Shown here in pieces: positions 25,148-37,443 of a DNA stretch of 64,000 bases (positions are counted from its first letter, which is position 1; each line of letters begins with the position of its first letter). The stretch covers positions 5,076,280 through 5,140,279 of the forward strand of contig JAQFVV010000014.1 of the NCBI GenBank assembly GCA_028023455.1, read 5' to 3'. The DNA comes from Epiperipatus broadwayi (taxonomy: Eukaryota; Onychophora; Udeonychophora; Euonychophora; Peripatidae). The notes below the pieces were generated by a model. That model saw only the letters and a program-made list of their open reading frames with translations. It ran no database searches and was not told where the DNA came from. Made by a program: the position numbers and the translations under genes.

Positions 25148-26356
25148 ATTGAATAAATGTCATGTAAAATGTTCCAAAGTTTATTTTAAATAATAATTTA
25201 ACTGTTCTCTAGCTGCCATGTTCAATAACTTTTTTTACCATATTCTAGATCTTTTTATTTAGAGTTATCAAGTATAAAGCAGCCAGAGAACAAACTTAAA
25301 TCAGTCAAAATATTTTAATGCAAATTACTCTTAAAGAACTGATATTAAGTCTATAATGTTGAGATATTTCACTCATTTCTTAAACTCTACACTAAATAAG
25401 CACCAAAAATTTCAGAGTTTCTACTTAATAGTTATTCATTAGATAAAGTGCTGGGCTTGTCCTGGTATTTTTAATATATTCTGTCACCTCACTGATAATG
25501 CCAGTAGCAGAAACTGGAATGGAGTTGAGGATATTCTCAAAGCTTGTTAAGAGCTTATTTTGTGAGCTCTATATATAATATTTGTAAACACAAGCTTATT
25601 AAATTAGGTCATGTGACATCTGACTTGATTTTTTTTTTTGTAATTAAGCCTATTTTATATATGTAATGATAAATAAGATTTTCATCTAAAATCCACCATT
25701 ATATTTTAAATAATAATTGAACTGATCTCTAGTTGCCATTTTCAATATTTTTTACTTTAAATAAAAAGATCTAAAATACAGTAAGAAGTGGCCCATTTTC
25801 TTACTGTTAAAAGTTATTAAACATGGCAGTTAGAGAACTGTTCAATTATTATTTTAAATGGTAGATTCCACAGGATATTTTATTTATTCAATATTAAAAT
25901 ATTATCTATCATTACTATGCCATGAATATGATATAGTAAATATATTAAAAGCATGCTAAGCAGTAATAAAACTAAATATTACAAAATTACCTTTTCTGTG
26001 AGTATATACATTAATTACCAGATATTACATTAGCTCACAAAAGAAAAAAATTAGTAACAATTGAATTATTAATCATTACATATATAATGTGTTTATTTAT
26101 TGTAGAGTTTTAGAAAAGAGTGAAATTTCTCAACTCTATAGACTTAATATCAGTTCATTAAAAGTCAATTTACATTAAAATATTTAGGTTGATTTAAGTT
26201 TGTTTTTTGGCTGTTATTGTAAATAAAAATTCTAAAATATGATAAAAAGTGGTCCTTTTTCTTATTGTAAAAAGCTATTTAACATAGAAGCTAGAGGGCA
26301 GTAAAATTGTTTAAAATAGACTTAGCATATTTTACATGAGATTATATTTATTCAAT
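25148..26356. mobile_element. Foldback/MITE element, about 1.2 kb, with nested copy
   Basis: The left arm 25148-25400 pairs with the right arm 26094-26356. The ends read ATTGAATAAATGTCATGTAAA and its inverse. Inner segments include CTCTAGCTGCCATGTT near 25208 and the matching complement near 26285. A second shorter hairpin of the same family sits inside (arms about 25700-25742 and 25815-25862, followed by the terminal sequence again at 25880-25915). No protein coding. The left end abuts the Penelope-like fragment. Confidence 0.65.
25410..25600 (+). repeat. Dispersed repeat, copy 1 (partner at 48570-48720)
   Basis: It shares with 48570-48720 the blocks TTTCTACTTAAT, ATTAGATAAA, CTGG(T/G)CTTG and GGTATTTTTAA, and an end with CTTGTTAAGA. 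It lies inside the foldback element's interior. Confidence 0.5.
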
Positions 26357-27000
26357 ATTAAAATATTACTTATCATTACATGCATATATTTTAAAATCTA
26401 TAGTATTGTAAACTATCTCAGTGTAAAAACTTTAAATTTTTATCTCACTGTATACATGTTTCAAAAAAAATCTATTATCATCAGGTGAGCTTGAGAATCT
26501 ATACCCCAGAATTTATAGTCTAATACTTATATATACCATGATAGTATCTCATTTGATTTTAAATCTAAATATATTTTTAATCAAATGTACATAAATATGT
26601 TGTTGATTTTATTACTGCAACATCACATTAAGTATTAAACGCAGTAGGGATAATTTCTATTCATATTATAACACTTAATGAAAGATCAAACTGCTATGAA
26701 TATATATGTAATGACATTAACTGTTTAATAAATAATTATGATGCTAAATAAATGTATGTAAATAATCATATTGTAATGAGAAATAGATAAAACACATTGA
26801 GAAAAGTCAAAGGAGCAAAGAGGAGCATACCCTCTGTTTGATTATACTTTATCAATTATAAATGAGGCAAAGATCAATTTTAAATTTTTTAAATCAAGTA
26901 AAGGTCTACATTCAAAACTTAATTATTCATAAGTAACAGTTATTTAAATTATTTTAAAAATGAATTTATTTAAATATATGCACATAGCAACAGATAAAAG

Positions 27001-27296
27001 CAGGGGTAGTCAACCTTTTTATAACTATCATCCACTTTTGTATCTCTGTTAGTAGTAAAATTTTCTAACCACCCACTGGTTCCACAGTAATGGTGATTTA
27101 TAAAGTAGGGAAGTAACTTTTCTTTATAAAATTTATAAAGCAAAGTTACAGCAAGCTAAAGCATATAAATCTCTCTGAAATTTTTTTAAAAAGTCAATTA
27201 AATAAAAAAAAAAAAAAGAAAGTGCTTCAGTGTCGGACAAACTCCCTACTGCCCACCATGAAGGCTGGAACACCCACTAGTGGTTGATTACCAATG
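27001..27296. mobile_element. hAT-type MITE with 8-bp target-site duplication
   Basis: The element begins CAGGGGTAGTCAACC and ends GGTTGATTACCAATG; the two are inverted at 12 of 15 positions. The flanks are GATAAAAG (26993-27000) and GGTAAAAG (27297-27304), an 8-base duplication with one mismatch, as hAT transposases make. It is under 300 bases with no ORF, so it needed a transposase from elsewhere. Confidence 0.8.
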
Positions 27297-27304
27297 GGTA
27301 AAAG

Positions 27305-29066
27305 CAATAAGTTTCCAAGTTGTAACCAGGACATAATATGTTACATTTAATAGACTAATGTTATTGATGTATTTTATTTAATTATTATTTTGCTTGCATT
27401 TCTTTCAACATAAATTCATAATTGTATTATTGCATAGAAACTAGATTTTAACTGGTAATTGTGCAATAATGACTCCATTTCACTTAAATTATATTGAAAC
27501 CCATGAGCTAAGCAATCTCTAGGCCAAATGTAAATCTTAATTTTTTGACAGATGTAAATTTATAATAATCAATAAAAAAGCATTAAGATAATTTTGGAAA
27601 TCAAGCTTCTTAGGGAAGTCTTATATTTTAGAATTAAAATAATAAATTTAATTTTCAAGTTATACTAATAAACACATCACATAAGTTTGAATGCTAGAAG
27701 CAACAAGCAGACTTTCAATTCAAGGATTTTTAAATTTGGAGATCAAATAGAAAATCACAGAAACTATGTAAATAAATTATTACAATTTATTGTGAATATT
27801 CTAAACTTACTTCATACACAATTATGACATTATTCTCCTCAGATAAATATTTTAATGATCAATTACTAATCATTTTTATAGACAAGAAGTTATCAATTCA
27901 TTTTTATCCTAAATTTATACTTTAAACTTTAATTAAAGACGAGTATATATCTAATAATAATATTATTATCATCATCATCATTATTATTATAGACAACTAC
28001 ATAGAATAATTAATTCAATTCCACTTTTTTCCATGTACAACAATATATTTATTATTTTCATCTTAACATATACATTCAAATGATGTAAAAAATATCTGAA
28101 AAGGTAAAATTATCCTCAAGATACATTTTTTGTGGAACCAGAACTCATCAATTTACCAAAATAATAATCTACCACGAGTCTTTATTATCCTTGCTATATC
28201 ATCAGATTATTATAATTTATGGAGAAAGTACCAAATTTAGTGTTTGTAGAATTGTCACATCTTTCTCCCAAAATAAATATCCTAATGATTATCACTAATC
28301 ATTTTAGGTAACAAATTGTCACTTCATTTCTAGGCTTGATATACATTTTAAATGCTAATTGAAGGTAAATATATCCATTATTATTCAACACAAAGTTCAT
28401 AAAATAATTAATTCAACTATTCAATTTACTTTTATTCATGTGTAGTTATAACTTTCGTTAAACCACAATAATCTAATTTCATGTTCCTCAAAGATACATT
28501 GCATGTTAAACCAGTGCTCATTGGTTGACTTAGTCACAAAGTCTCACATGTCTACTATCTTTGCTCAGTTATTATCAATATCAAATAGCACCTCTTTCAC
28601 TAAAATTCTTTACAAAAATAAAGAAATATGATATATTAAAAACTAGAAACAAATTAAAAATTAATTTTTTATTTCAATATTTTACGTAGATATACAAGTT
28701 TTGTGTTGTTATTATTAAATTAATTTTATATAGGGTACTTTTGCTAACTGATACAATGCTGGAACATACCTGAAGCTCCAGAACATTACAGATTTTGGCA
28801 CCCAGCCACATAGATCAATTATAAACCATTGGCACTCGAGACTATTGAATTGCAAATATATATTATGCATATAAGACATCATTGGCTATTTGAATAACAT
28901 AGATAACAATCTTATTAAAGTGAAAGTAAAATATATTTTCCTGAACACTTGGTATATTTTTTTAAAGTCTTAATTGCTATAGTTTGTCAATGAGTAGACA
29001 TCAATAATAAAATGATTGTTTACATAAATATTTTTATATTGTTTGTGATAGTTGGCTGAATAAATT
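27305..29066. other. Dynein intron with an unclassified diverged repeat
   Basis: There is no gene. From 27825 to 28600 two diverged copies of a unit of about 425 bases lie in tandem. Shared blocks include TAATGAT--(A)TTACTAATCATTTT, AATAATTAATTCAA and GATACATT followed by a GTGCTCATT or GAACTCATC block. A third partial copy lies at about 62180-62290. The rest is plain A+T-rich DNA. Confidence 0.5.
27825..28600 (+). repeat. Tandem pair of an unclassified 425-bp repeat
   Basis: Copy 1 runs roughly 27825-28210 and copy 2 roughly 28255-28600. Copy 1 carries an extra (ATT/ATC)n tract at 27955-27990. Similarity is moderate, so the duplication is old. I do not recognise the family. Confidence 0.5.
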
Positions 29067-30170
29067 TTGCACTTACACTCTTTTATTAAATATAATTATG
29101 AAAGTCACAAGTTGAGAAATACAGAGTCTGCAACCATGAGTTCAGCTGTTATAAAAATAATTTTTAGTCAGCTAGCAAAATTAAAGGCAGATTCCAATAA
29201 AAATTTCAAAGAGTTAAAGGCAGATTCCAGTAAAAATTTGGATGAACTAAAGGCAGATTCTAAAGAATTTAGAGATGAATTTAATATGTTCAATGTTTCT
29301 GATGTGAAATTTGATGAAATGGAGGCAATCTGAAGAAATATCTATTGCTAGATTTAAAGAACTAAAAAGTAAGACAAAAAGAATTGAAAATAAAATACAT
29401 CTAGCCTAAGAAAAATTTGAGAAAGAGTTTAAAATTTTAGATAATTGTGTTAGTACTTTTCATAGCAATCAGGAAAAGGTCATGAAAAGAATTGATTAAG
29501 TAAAAATGAGAAGTGACAAGTTTGAAAGAAATATGCAGTCTGAGTTAGACCACATTAAAAATGAAGTTGATGACCTAAAGAGAAAATTAAGTAGAAAATT
29601 GAAAACTGATAGGGAGGCTCTATACAAAACCAGATTTAAAGAGTCTAAAACTAACTCTACTACTTTAGAAGTTGAGATTAAAAGATATTTCAGTAAAAAA
29701 ATGGTATAAAAGATAAATTTATGGAAGTTAAAATGGAATTTGGTGCATGTGTTATTGTAGATCCTACGTTAAAAGTACTGATAACAGATAAATTTGATGA
29801 ATGTTTGGAAACCTATCATTGTAGCAATGTTTATATTAAGAGTAAATTTGAAGCATTTCTTGGAGCTACCCAAAATTACTTGATAGCTACTAGAATGAAT
29901 TGATCCCATATATTGTTCACCCTAGAGGGAAAAATTATTATAATTGTAACAGAGATTTGGAAAATTTTGAGAAAGGAGATATGTTTAATTTATTTAAGAT
30001 TAATCTAAAGTACTCCAAAGTTACTAATAATGAAACAGACTATTGGAATAAAAAACAATATAGATGGAAAGTATCAAAAAAAAAAAAACAAGTAAATGTG
30101 ATAAAAAATGTAATCCATCATTTCATGATAGTAGTGATGATGAAGATAATAACAGTGATTTAAATTATAG
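29067..30170 (+). pseudogene. Degenerate coiled-coil ORF, gag-like
   Basis: Several plus-strand frames follow one another, broken by stops. The first (from 29067) has three imperfect repeats around ELKADS-KN and then acidic and basic heptads. The next pieces (29506-29709, 29721-29903, 29900-30163) continue with charged, coiled-coil-like sequence such as ELDHIKNEVDDLKRKLSRKL. This resembles the coiled-coil front of some Ty3/gypsy gag proteins, including the intact one at 37444. No capsid or zinc-knuckle motif is recognised, so the assignment is tentative. Several stops make it non-functional. Confidence 0.35.
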
Positions 30171-32489
30171 GTGATATAGTTTGCAGAACAAATCTTATCA
30201 TAAAGGTGTGGTTTGCCATTCTTAATGTTTCAATAAAGATTAATCACTGGGATAACTATTGTTGTAAATGTAATATGAAGATACCAGTTGTAAAAAGGTA
30301 TATATCAAATGACAGTGAAGAGAAGAATTATTTTATATGGCATAGAGATTTGCTTTTTATATTCAATCAAAAAATTGAGTATGCTGTCAACCCTATGAGC
30401 ATTCATTTTAATTTGGTATGGGGTTTATTTCACAAATATCCCATTAAATTGAAAAAAAAAGAAAGCTTATTACTACTGGTTTAATACTGTTAGAAATTTA
30501 AATGATTTTATCTCTTTGATGACACAGGATTTGATTAATGAATTAATGAATTTACCTGGAAAGTAAATTATAATTTGATGTAAACATAAGTTTAAAAGAG
30601 AAAAAAAAGATGTATAATCAACCTTAATTATAATTATTAAAAACTTAAGATAAGACAAATAGTAATTTAAAGATGAAAAATGGGTCACCAGTAAAATGCT
30701 TAAAGTATCAATTAATCTCCTTTACTGCCTCATGTGTATTTTTTTTTTGTAGTGAGAGGCTATGCACAATATTGGTACACCTGACCATGTGTTATCATAC
30801 ATATATATTATTAAAAAAAATTTGCATTTGGATTTTAGATCATTATTTTATAGGATTATCAATTATTGGAATTACCAATAAATGTCTTTCTAATCTCACT
30901 CCATATATAAATTATCTTTGATAAGATTTCATAAGTGATGTTTTGTCTAATTTTTTTAAAGATATATTGTCAACATTGTAGAATATAAAACAATTTGCTT
31001 TTTCTTTTATCTTTTGAAAATAATACAATATTAACTTGTTCAAAAGCTAAAACAAATTAAAATCCCAAAAGAAATACACATATATATTTTGCTTTTAATA
31101 AAACAGCAATATATATATTCTTAAACTTTAAGTTCTGATAAGTAAATAATGAATGATATTTTTAAAATCAAAGTAACAATTAGAACTCATTTTATTTCAT
31201 TATGCCTTTTAAGAATAAGTTCAAGTTTATTTTATTTTATTTGTAATATAAAAACAACTTGCAGTAAAAAAAGAAGAGAAAAAACATTTTGCCAAAATAA
31301 TATTACTTGTTTTCACATGTGCATTTCAGTATGGAACTTAAGAAATAAATAATAGTTTATATTCTGACATGTATGAATGTATTTATATGTGTGTATAATT
31401 GATATTTTAAAATGTATTTATTTATAATAACAATTGCTCAATAAGTTTTACAAAACAAACGGTTCAAGTGTATTAACAAACAACGGTGATAGATGTTACA
31501 TCATTCAAATAAATATATATAAAAGTTCATATCATCAAACTGAAACTCTTTGGTTGTATTCTTTTTCTTTTGGAGTGAGTTCATTTTGTATATATAGTTT
31601 TTTTTACTTTGACAGAAGCTTCACTTTTAACAAATATTCTTTTTTTACAAAACCACAATGTGCATATTTATGAAGATCTGTACCAAAAGACCATACAACA
31701 TGACTTGCTAAAAAGAAGTGTTGATGTCTATGCCAAAGCACAAACTAAAATGTAAATCATGGCTTAATACCAACTGAAAAGCAATTACCATTGCATTCCA
31801 CAAAATTTATCCTTTATTTTCATCAGAGATTTCAAAATTGCTTATTTAAATTTAAGTAAAGCATTTATATATGTATCCAGAATACAATACAAATGCCTGT
31901 GGTTAAAATTAATAATATTTATAAAGAGATTAAGATATATTACCAATGCTTAGAAAGTGGAGAGTTATTTATTAAGGAATGTCAAAATCTTGATTTCTAT
32001 ATTCTTGTCACTACATCCTTGGCACTATCTATTGGAATTATCTTATTGTATGCATATTGAAAAAAGCCTTTCTTTATTAAATCCACATCATGCTTACGTA
32101 TAAATTATAGTGCCTAATGATTATATTACCTCATGATGGATAGAATAACAATTATTTTTAAAAGGAATTTATGACAGTGAAAAATTGGATGAGTACTATA
32201 GAAATTATCATCTAGTGGTATTCAATATTTCATATGCATATATGCTAATGGGATTCGTACTACAATTGTGTGATAACTATCTAAAATGAATTAACATTCC
32301 AAATACTTTTCTGATAAAATTATATTGGTAACAATAATTGAGATAAACTTTCAGTATTACTTCTGAATCATTGTTGCTCCACAGATATTGGATATTTTAA
32401 TAAATTATGGAATCTAGAGTGTAACTAGATTATGGATATTGAGTATCTCACCATTACTGCAGATCATTCAGTTTCATCTTTATATATAT
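30171..32489. other. Dynein intron: no genes seen
   Basis: A+T-rich with short ORFs of 60-92 codons on both strands, lacking motifs. It ends with a TATATATAT run that is the target of the Ty3/gypsy insertion. It may include further decay products of the element at 29067-30170. Confidence 0.4.
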
Positions 32490-35247
32490 TGTAACCTAGT
32501 GTTATTGACACATGGTTTACTTGGCATTGTTTCTGCAGGAAAACAATGCTATTCTTTAAAGAAATAAAAAGATAAAATAATAATAGTAATAATTGATTAA
32601 TAAAGTATGCTATTCACTCACTTTGGCATGTTTTGGGTGAATAACTAATAGATTTAATAACTCAATGTCATTTTGAAAGAGATAACATGAATAATTTAAT
32701 TGAGATATTAATAATTAGAGCAAATTAATATGGTATAAAAGCTAAACAGTAATTGATTTTGGATGGGTAGAGAGGGGAGTAGATGAGTGTCTTATCATAA
32801 AGCACAATAACTTCTGGTAATTTCCTTTTGTAAAAAAAATATATATATATATATAATGTTTAAAGAATTATACATCACTGATTGTTAATTTAATGTATTT
32901 ATTATTATTTTTTATATTGTCAAATTACTTTGTAATCCAGGTAAATAATACTAAAACTATATGATTGTAATAGGTTTTTCCTTTCTTTTGTTTATGTTAT
33001 AATCAAATGATTATTTTTCTGGAAGAGGTCGCTAAAGTAAAAATATATATATATATAGTCTGCTTTAGTTTTCAAGGAAGGAACAGTGCTGAAATTTGGT
33101 AACTCAATTTTTTTCATTTTATTTTGCAGAAATAAATGTAATCAAAGTAAAATTTTAATAATATAATGTGTGGCTAAAATATTTTGATAAGATATCCTGA
33201 CTTTCGTTGCCATCTACCTATTTAAAGACCTTTTATACTTAAAAATTTATTGTCTCGCGCTAAAGTTCAAATATGACAGATGTAACTAAAAGAGTCACGA
33301 AAAGTGTTATTATGTCTAAATTAAGGAAGATAAATGATTTCCAAGAAAGAAAGAATTATTTATTAACTTTATGTCATTTATTGATATTTTCTTGGTATAG
33401 AAAAAAAAAATAATAATAATTGAAAGAAATATTTTGAAACCAAGGAAAATCAACTAGAAACATTTTCGCGCTCTTTCTCAATATTGTCTGCCTTTACAAG
33501 TAATGTAGTTACATACGTTAAAATATGTTTTATTCACCAAGAATTGTCTGGAAATAATAATAATGATAAATAAGATTAAATTATGCACCTGTATATTTTT
33601 TTTAAAAAATATAAAAAAGAATATAAACTTTCTCAAAGTAAATATAGGAAAAGTTATATAGGGGCATTCTTACGGAGAAGTTACCGTTAAAAAAAAAATT
33701 TATAATTCCTAAAGTATGAACAAAACCAAATATCTTAGTGACTTAATGATAAAAATAAATGATATATTATATTATACATCAGTTGGAATTATTAAAACTT
33801 CATGTACAAGTAAATTGATTGCAGTTATTATCATAATAATCTCTCGGAAAATTGCGCATTTTCGTCCATAAGTAAGCTAGCTAATAAGTATATGTATCAT
33901 CAAAAAAAAAAAAAAAATATTGTGTATGTTTATCGTCTATAGTCAAATATTTGTCTATGTTAGAAGTCTATTTTTTTTGGATCCCAAAATTGTAGCAGTT
34001 TAATTCAAGTAAGAATTAATCTTCAATTCTGCTATATGTTTCTTTACCTAATTTATTAAATGCACAAAATAAGAGAAAACTTTTATTTAAAGGAAATAAT
34101 ACCATGCGTTTATTGTTTTTAAACTTGCTTCGTGAAATACGACTGGATAAAGCTCTTCACCTGGACCAATTGCTCAACAGAAAAACATTTTCTAATGAGA
34201 GAGTATGCACTTGTTAATTAATGATTGTTTAAAACTAAGTTATAAATGATATGTATTTTTTTTATATCAGATAGATTAAAGTCTGTATGGTCAAGTGATA
34301 TTTAATAGCCTTGTAATGACAAAGATATGTTTTAATATAATTATTATAGGTTAAGTTGATATTTAACACGAAAAAAAAAAAAAAATCTATAAAATATGTT
34401 TTAATTATTACATACAATTGTAGGTAGAAATTTTGTATGTTAGATACGTAAAAGAAAAATATTTAGATATTTAAGGGGTAAAATAAATGTTGAAAATTAT
34501 CAGAAGTAACTAAAAAAAAAAAAAAAAAAATGCTATAACAAAATATTTCTTGTTAAAGTTTTGAAACGAATTTATACTGTATTAATTGAGGAAGTTATTC
34601 CTAATTATTCTTAAATAACACATCCACTTTATTTAGTTTAAGATAGTATGCTACCAACTATTTTGAATGTTCCTTTATTAAAATTAAAATTATTATACTT
34701 TTATTCTATGATGTCCATTGATTTCAGATGTTGATCAAAGTATACACGGTAACATAAGTTTATTATAATCAGTGTATTTACTTATCCTGCCCAGATATAG
34801 CATTGGTATATGCTTAATATTCGCATAGGTAATAATTATAATGTATTTATTTTGTGGGATGAAAAATGATCTTCCCAAAAGCTTTGTTTTCCATGAGAGG
34901 AAGATTTTAAATATAATGTTCGGGTATGTTTATAGCCCAAGTGATCGATTCTCATAGATAGGACGATCAAGAATTTATCTAGCATTTAGTATGCTTCATT
35001 CGTTTAAATCCCAGGAGAGGATTATATTTGGTGTGTGTTCGTTGTATGCCCAAGTAAGAGGCAAGAAACCACCAAAATATTTTAATGTAGTAGATTACTT
35101 TACAAACCTTCGTGGTTATTCCATATTCCTCATGTGAAAATAAAGATAGCTCCACCATGGAAGGTGTTGATTATTGTGCTTAATTTTGAAAGTTCGGGCA
35201 AGATAAAGGTTATATTGGAGGTGTTAGTTCCTCAAGATCCACTTTAG

Positions 35248-35255
35248 TATAAATA
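35248..35255 (+). promoter_or_regulatory. Candidate LTR TATA box (5' LTR)
   Basis: AGTATAAATAGTG is conserved in the 3' LTR at 45672. It lies deep in the LTR (about 2.76 kb from its start). If real, U3 would be about 2.8 kb long. Confidence 0.35.
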
Positions 35256-36240
35256 GTGCATTAGTAACTAGGATCAATATCTGTATTGTGCTGCTAAATA
35301 TTGCTAGTATTTGACAAGTAAATCAATGGAGAAAGTAATTAAAATTGCGTAGTTTTAAAACACTTATTTACTGAAGGAATATTCAAATGCAATATTTAAT
35401 TCTGGTTAGTAATTAAATAATACTCATTTTTAAAATTATACGTATGAATAAAATTTGTATCATAACTTAAGTTAGCATTAAGTTAAATGTAAGATGGTAA
35501 GTGTAACTTCTGATAACTGGCCTATAATTAGAATAGGTTATCCCATTAAAGACCATAAATAAAGTAAATGTATTAGAAATAAATTTAATATTTTGCGTAT
35601 TGCATATGATGGGATTAATCATTTAAAAATAAAAAAAATAGTTAGTCAATAATTTTGAGTAAAAGCTTCTACAAGGTTATCAAAATTTAATAAACAATGT
35701 ATTGGTAATGAAATGTATTTTTGGTTAATCAGTTCATATGATTGCATTCAGGAGAAGTAGTAACCTCTAGTCCATAACCAAAAGAGTATACAGATTAATG
35801 TCAGTTATATTTTTATATTTTGTATTACTATGGGATTATTGAATAAATGTTCATATATTTTTTTTTTTTGTGATAATAATAAATTATAGTCTTGTTAAAA
35901 TTTGTTGTAGAGTCATTTTTTTTTTGTTTTTATATGCTAAATATAAGTGTTTGCACAATATTTGCAAAACCTTTTCTTGAGTCCGAAATCATTCCAAATT
36001 CTTAAAAACTTAATATACCAGATAAATAAAGTTAAGCAGATCGGAATATGTCATTATATTTTAGTTTAATGATAATTATTTATGGAGTTGAAAACTTAAG
36101 ACTAAACATTCACCTTTGTATAAAAAAAAAAAAAAAAAATGAATTTATTCCCAAACCATTAACTTTGGTTGCACATTATTCCATTCCCATTTAGTTAAAT
36201 TGTCTAAGTAATAAATCTTAGTTATATTATTGTGTTGTCA

Positions 36241-36529
36241 TGGATGATGGAAGGACACAAAAAAACACCCTTGTCTTTTTATTATTCTGACCGATTCTGA
36301 AAAAAAAAAAAAAAAAGGCTGTGTTATTCAAAATTATACGTCATTATTGAATAGAATTATCATCTCTTTAAATAATATAGCAGTGGATATGAGAGATGAA
36401 GACACATTGAATTTAAGTAAAATAAATGTTTCCTATAGCCGACCAGAATGCCAGTCATATGCGACAACACAATACTGCCGAGCATTTCCTTACATGAAAC
36501 AAAGAACCCTGAGATTAATATTATTATAA
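36241..36529 (+). other. Short ORF inside the LTR, also in the 3' copy (46655-46942)
   Basis: The 3' copy has 95 open codons starting MDDGRTQKKHPC. In the 5' copy a homopolymer difference breaks the front, leaving 60 codons (36347-36529). The shared part differs by two or three residues. There is no recognisable domain. It is probably incidental, but the frame is kept in both LTRs. Confidence 0.2.
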
Positions 36530-36860
36530 TTATTCTTTAAATTAATAAGTGATCAATTATTGTTGTTATTACAATCGTGGCATGGCTTAAGAGAATTGAA
36601 TGTACAATTGTATTATATGAAAAGTATTTTAGATCATATTGGAAAATTAATGGATAATATGCTTTATTTTGGTTGCCTTAACTACAACCTGAAAAATTAG
36701 TGTCACAAGTGCAAATAAACTAAACTAATAACTAAAAAGAGTTATAGAAATAAAATAAACTACTACTAATATTAATGGAAATAAACTAAACTAATAAATA
36801 AAATAGACAAATAAATAAATTTCTAATAAACTAATTAATAAAAAAATACTGGGTTAGAAA

Positions 36861-36878
36861 TGGCCGCCCAACTACAGG
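36861..36878 (+). other. Candidate tRNA primer-binding site of the Ty3/gypsy element
   Basis: TGGCCGCCCAACTACAGG begins with TGG and has the GC-rich make-up of a tRNA 3' end complement. It stands out against the A+T-rich surroundings. Its distance of 44 bases from the last LTR-homologous base is unusual. Confidence 0.4.
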
Positions 36879-37443
36879 GGCCTTCGATGGCTATAGCTGG
36901 CCACGAGGAATTTAGTAAACTTTTCTTGAAGTCAATATTAATATTGTTTGCACTTGAATGGATTAGTTATTCATTGATTAAAAATATTTGCCAATAATGA
37001 ATTGTTTTAGCCATAAGATATTATGTGAATATCTATTATATGATCTAATCTTTTGCCACTGAAAAATAAATAATTAAGTTGTCAGTTTAGGATGTTGTGG
37101 TCTGTAGGCAATTCCATAAAACACTGTAATGATTTTATCATTTATGATGATCTGTTTGTCTGGTCTTGTGATTGGCACTTATGCTATATTACATAATATC
37201 TAATGATATTTATATGGACCAAGAAGCATGTGAAAAAAAAAAAAAAAAAAGCATATTTAGTAGTTAATGTTGGAGCTTTAGGGATATTAAATGTCAGAGC
37301 ATAGTTTTTGGGTGTAGATTGTTTTTGGTAGGAGAGGCAGGGAGGCAGGATGTCTTGTCAATAATTTCTTATCGATAAATTTATTAATAGTTCATTGCTA
37401 ATATTTCAGTACTGTTAAATACTAAAAGAGTTAGAATTTTAAT

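Larger units (their letters stand above)
32490..36816 (+). repeat. 5' LTR of the Ty3/gypsy element (about 4.3 kb)
   Basis: It begins TGTAACCTAGTG and matches 42931-47229 nearly throughout. Homology stops at about 36816, yet the candidate primer site begins only at 36861. About 44 bases between have no counterpart in the 3' LTR. It contains a TATAAATA at 35248 and several poly-A tracts longer than in the 3' copy. Confidence 0.9.
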
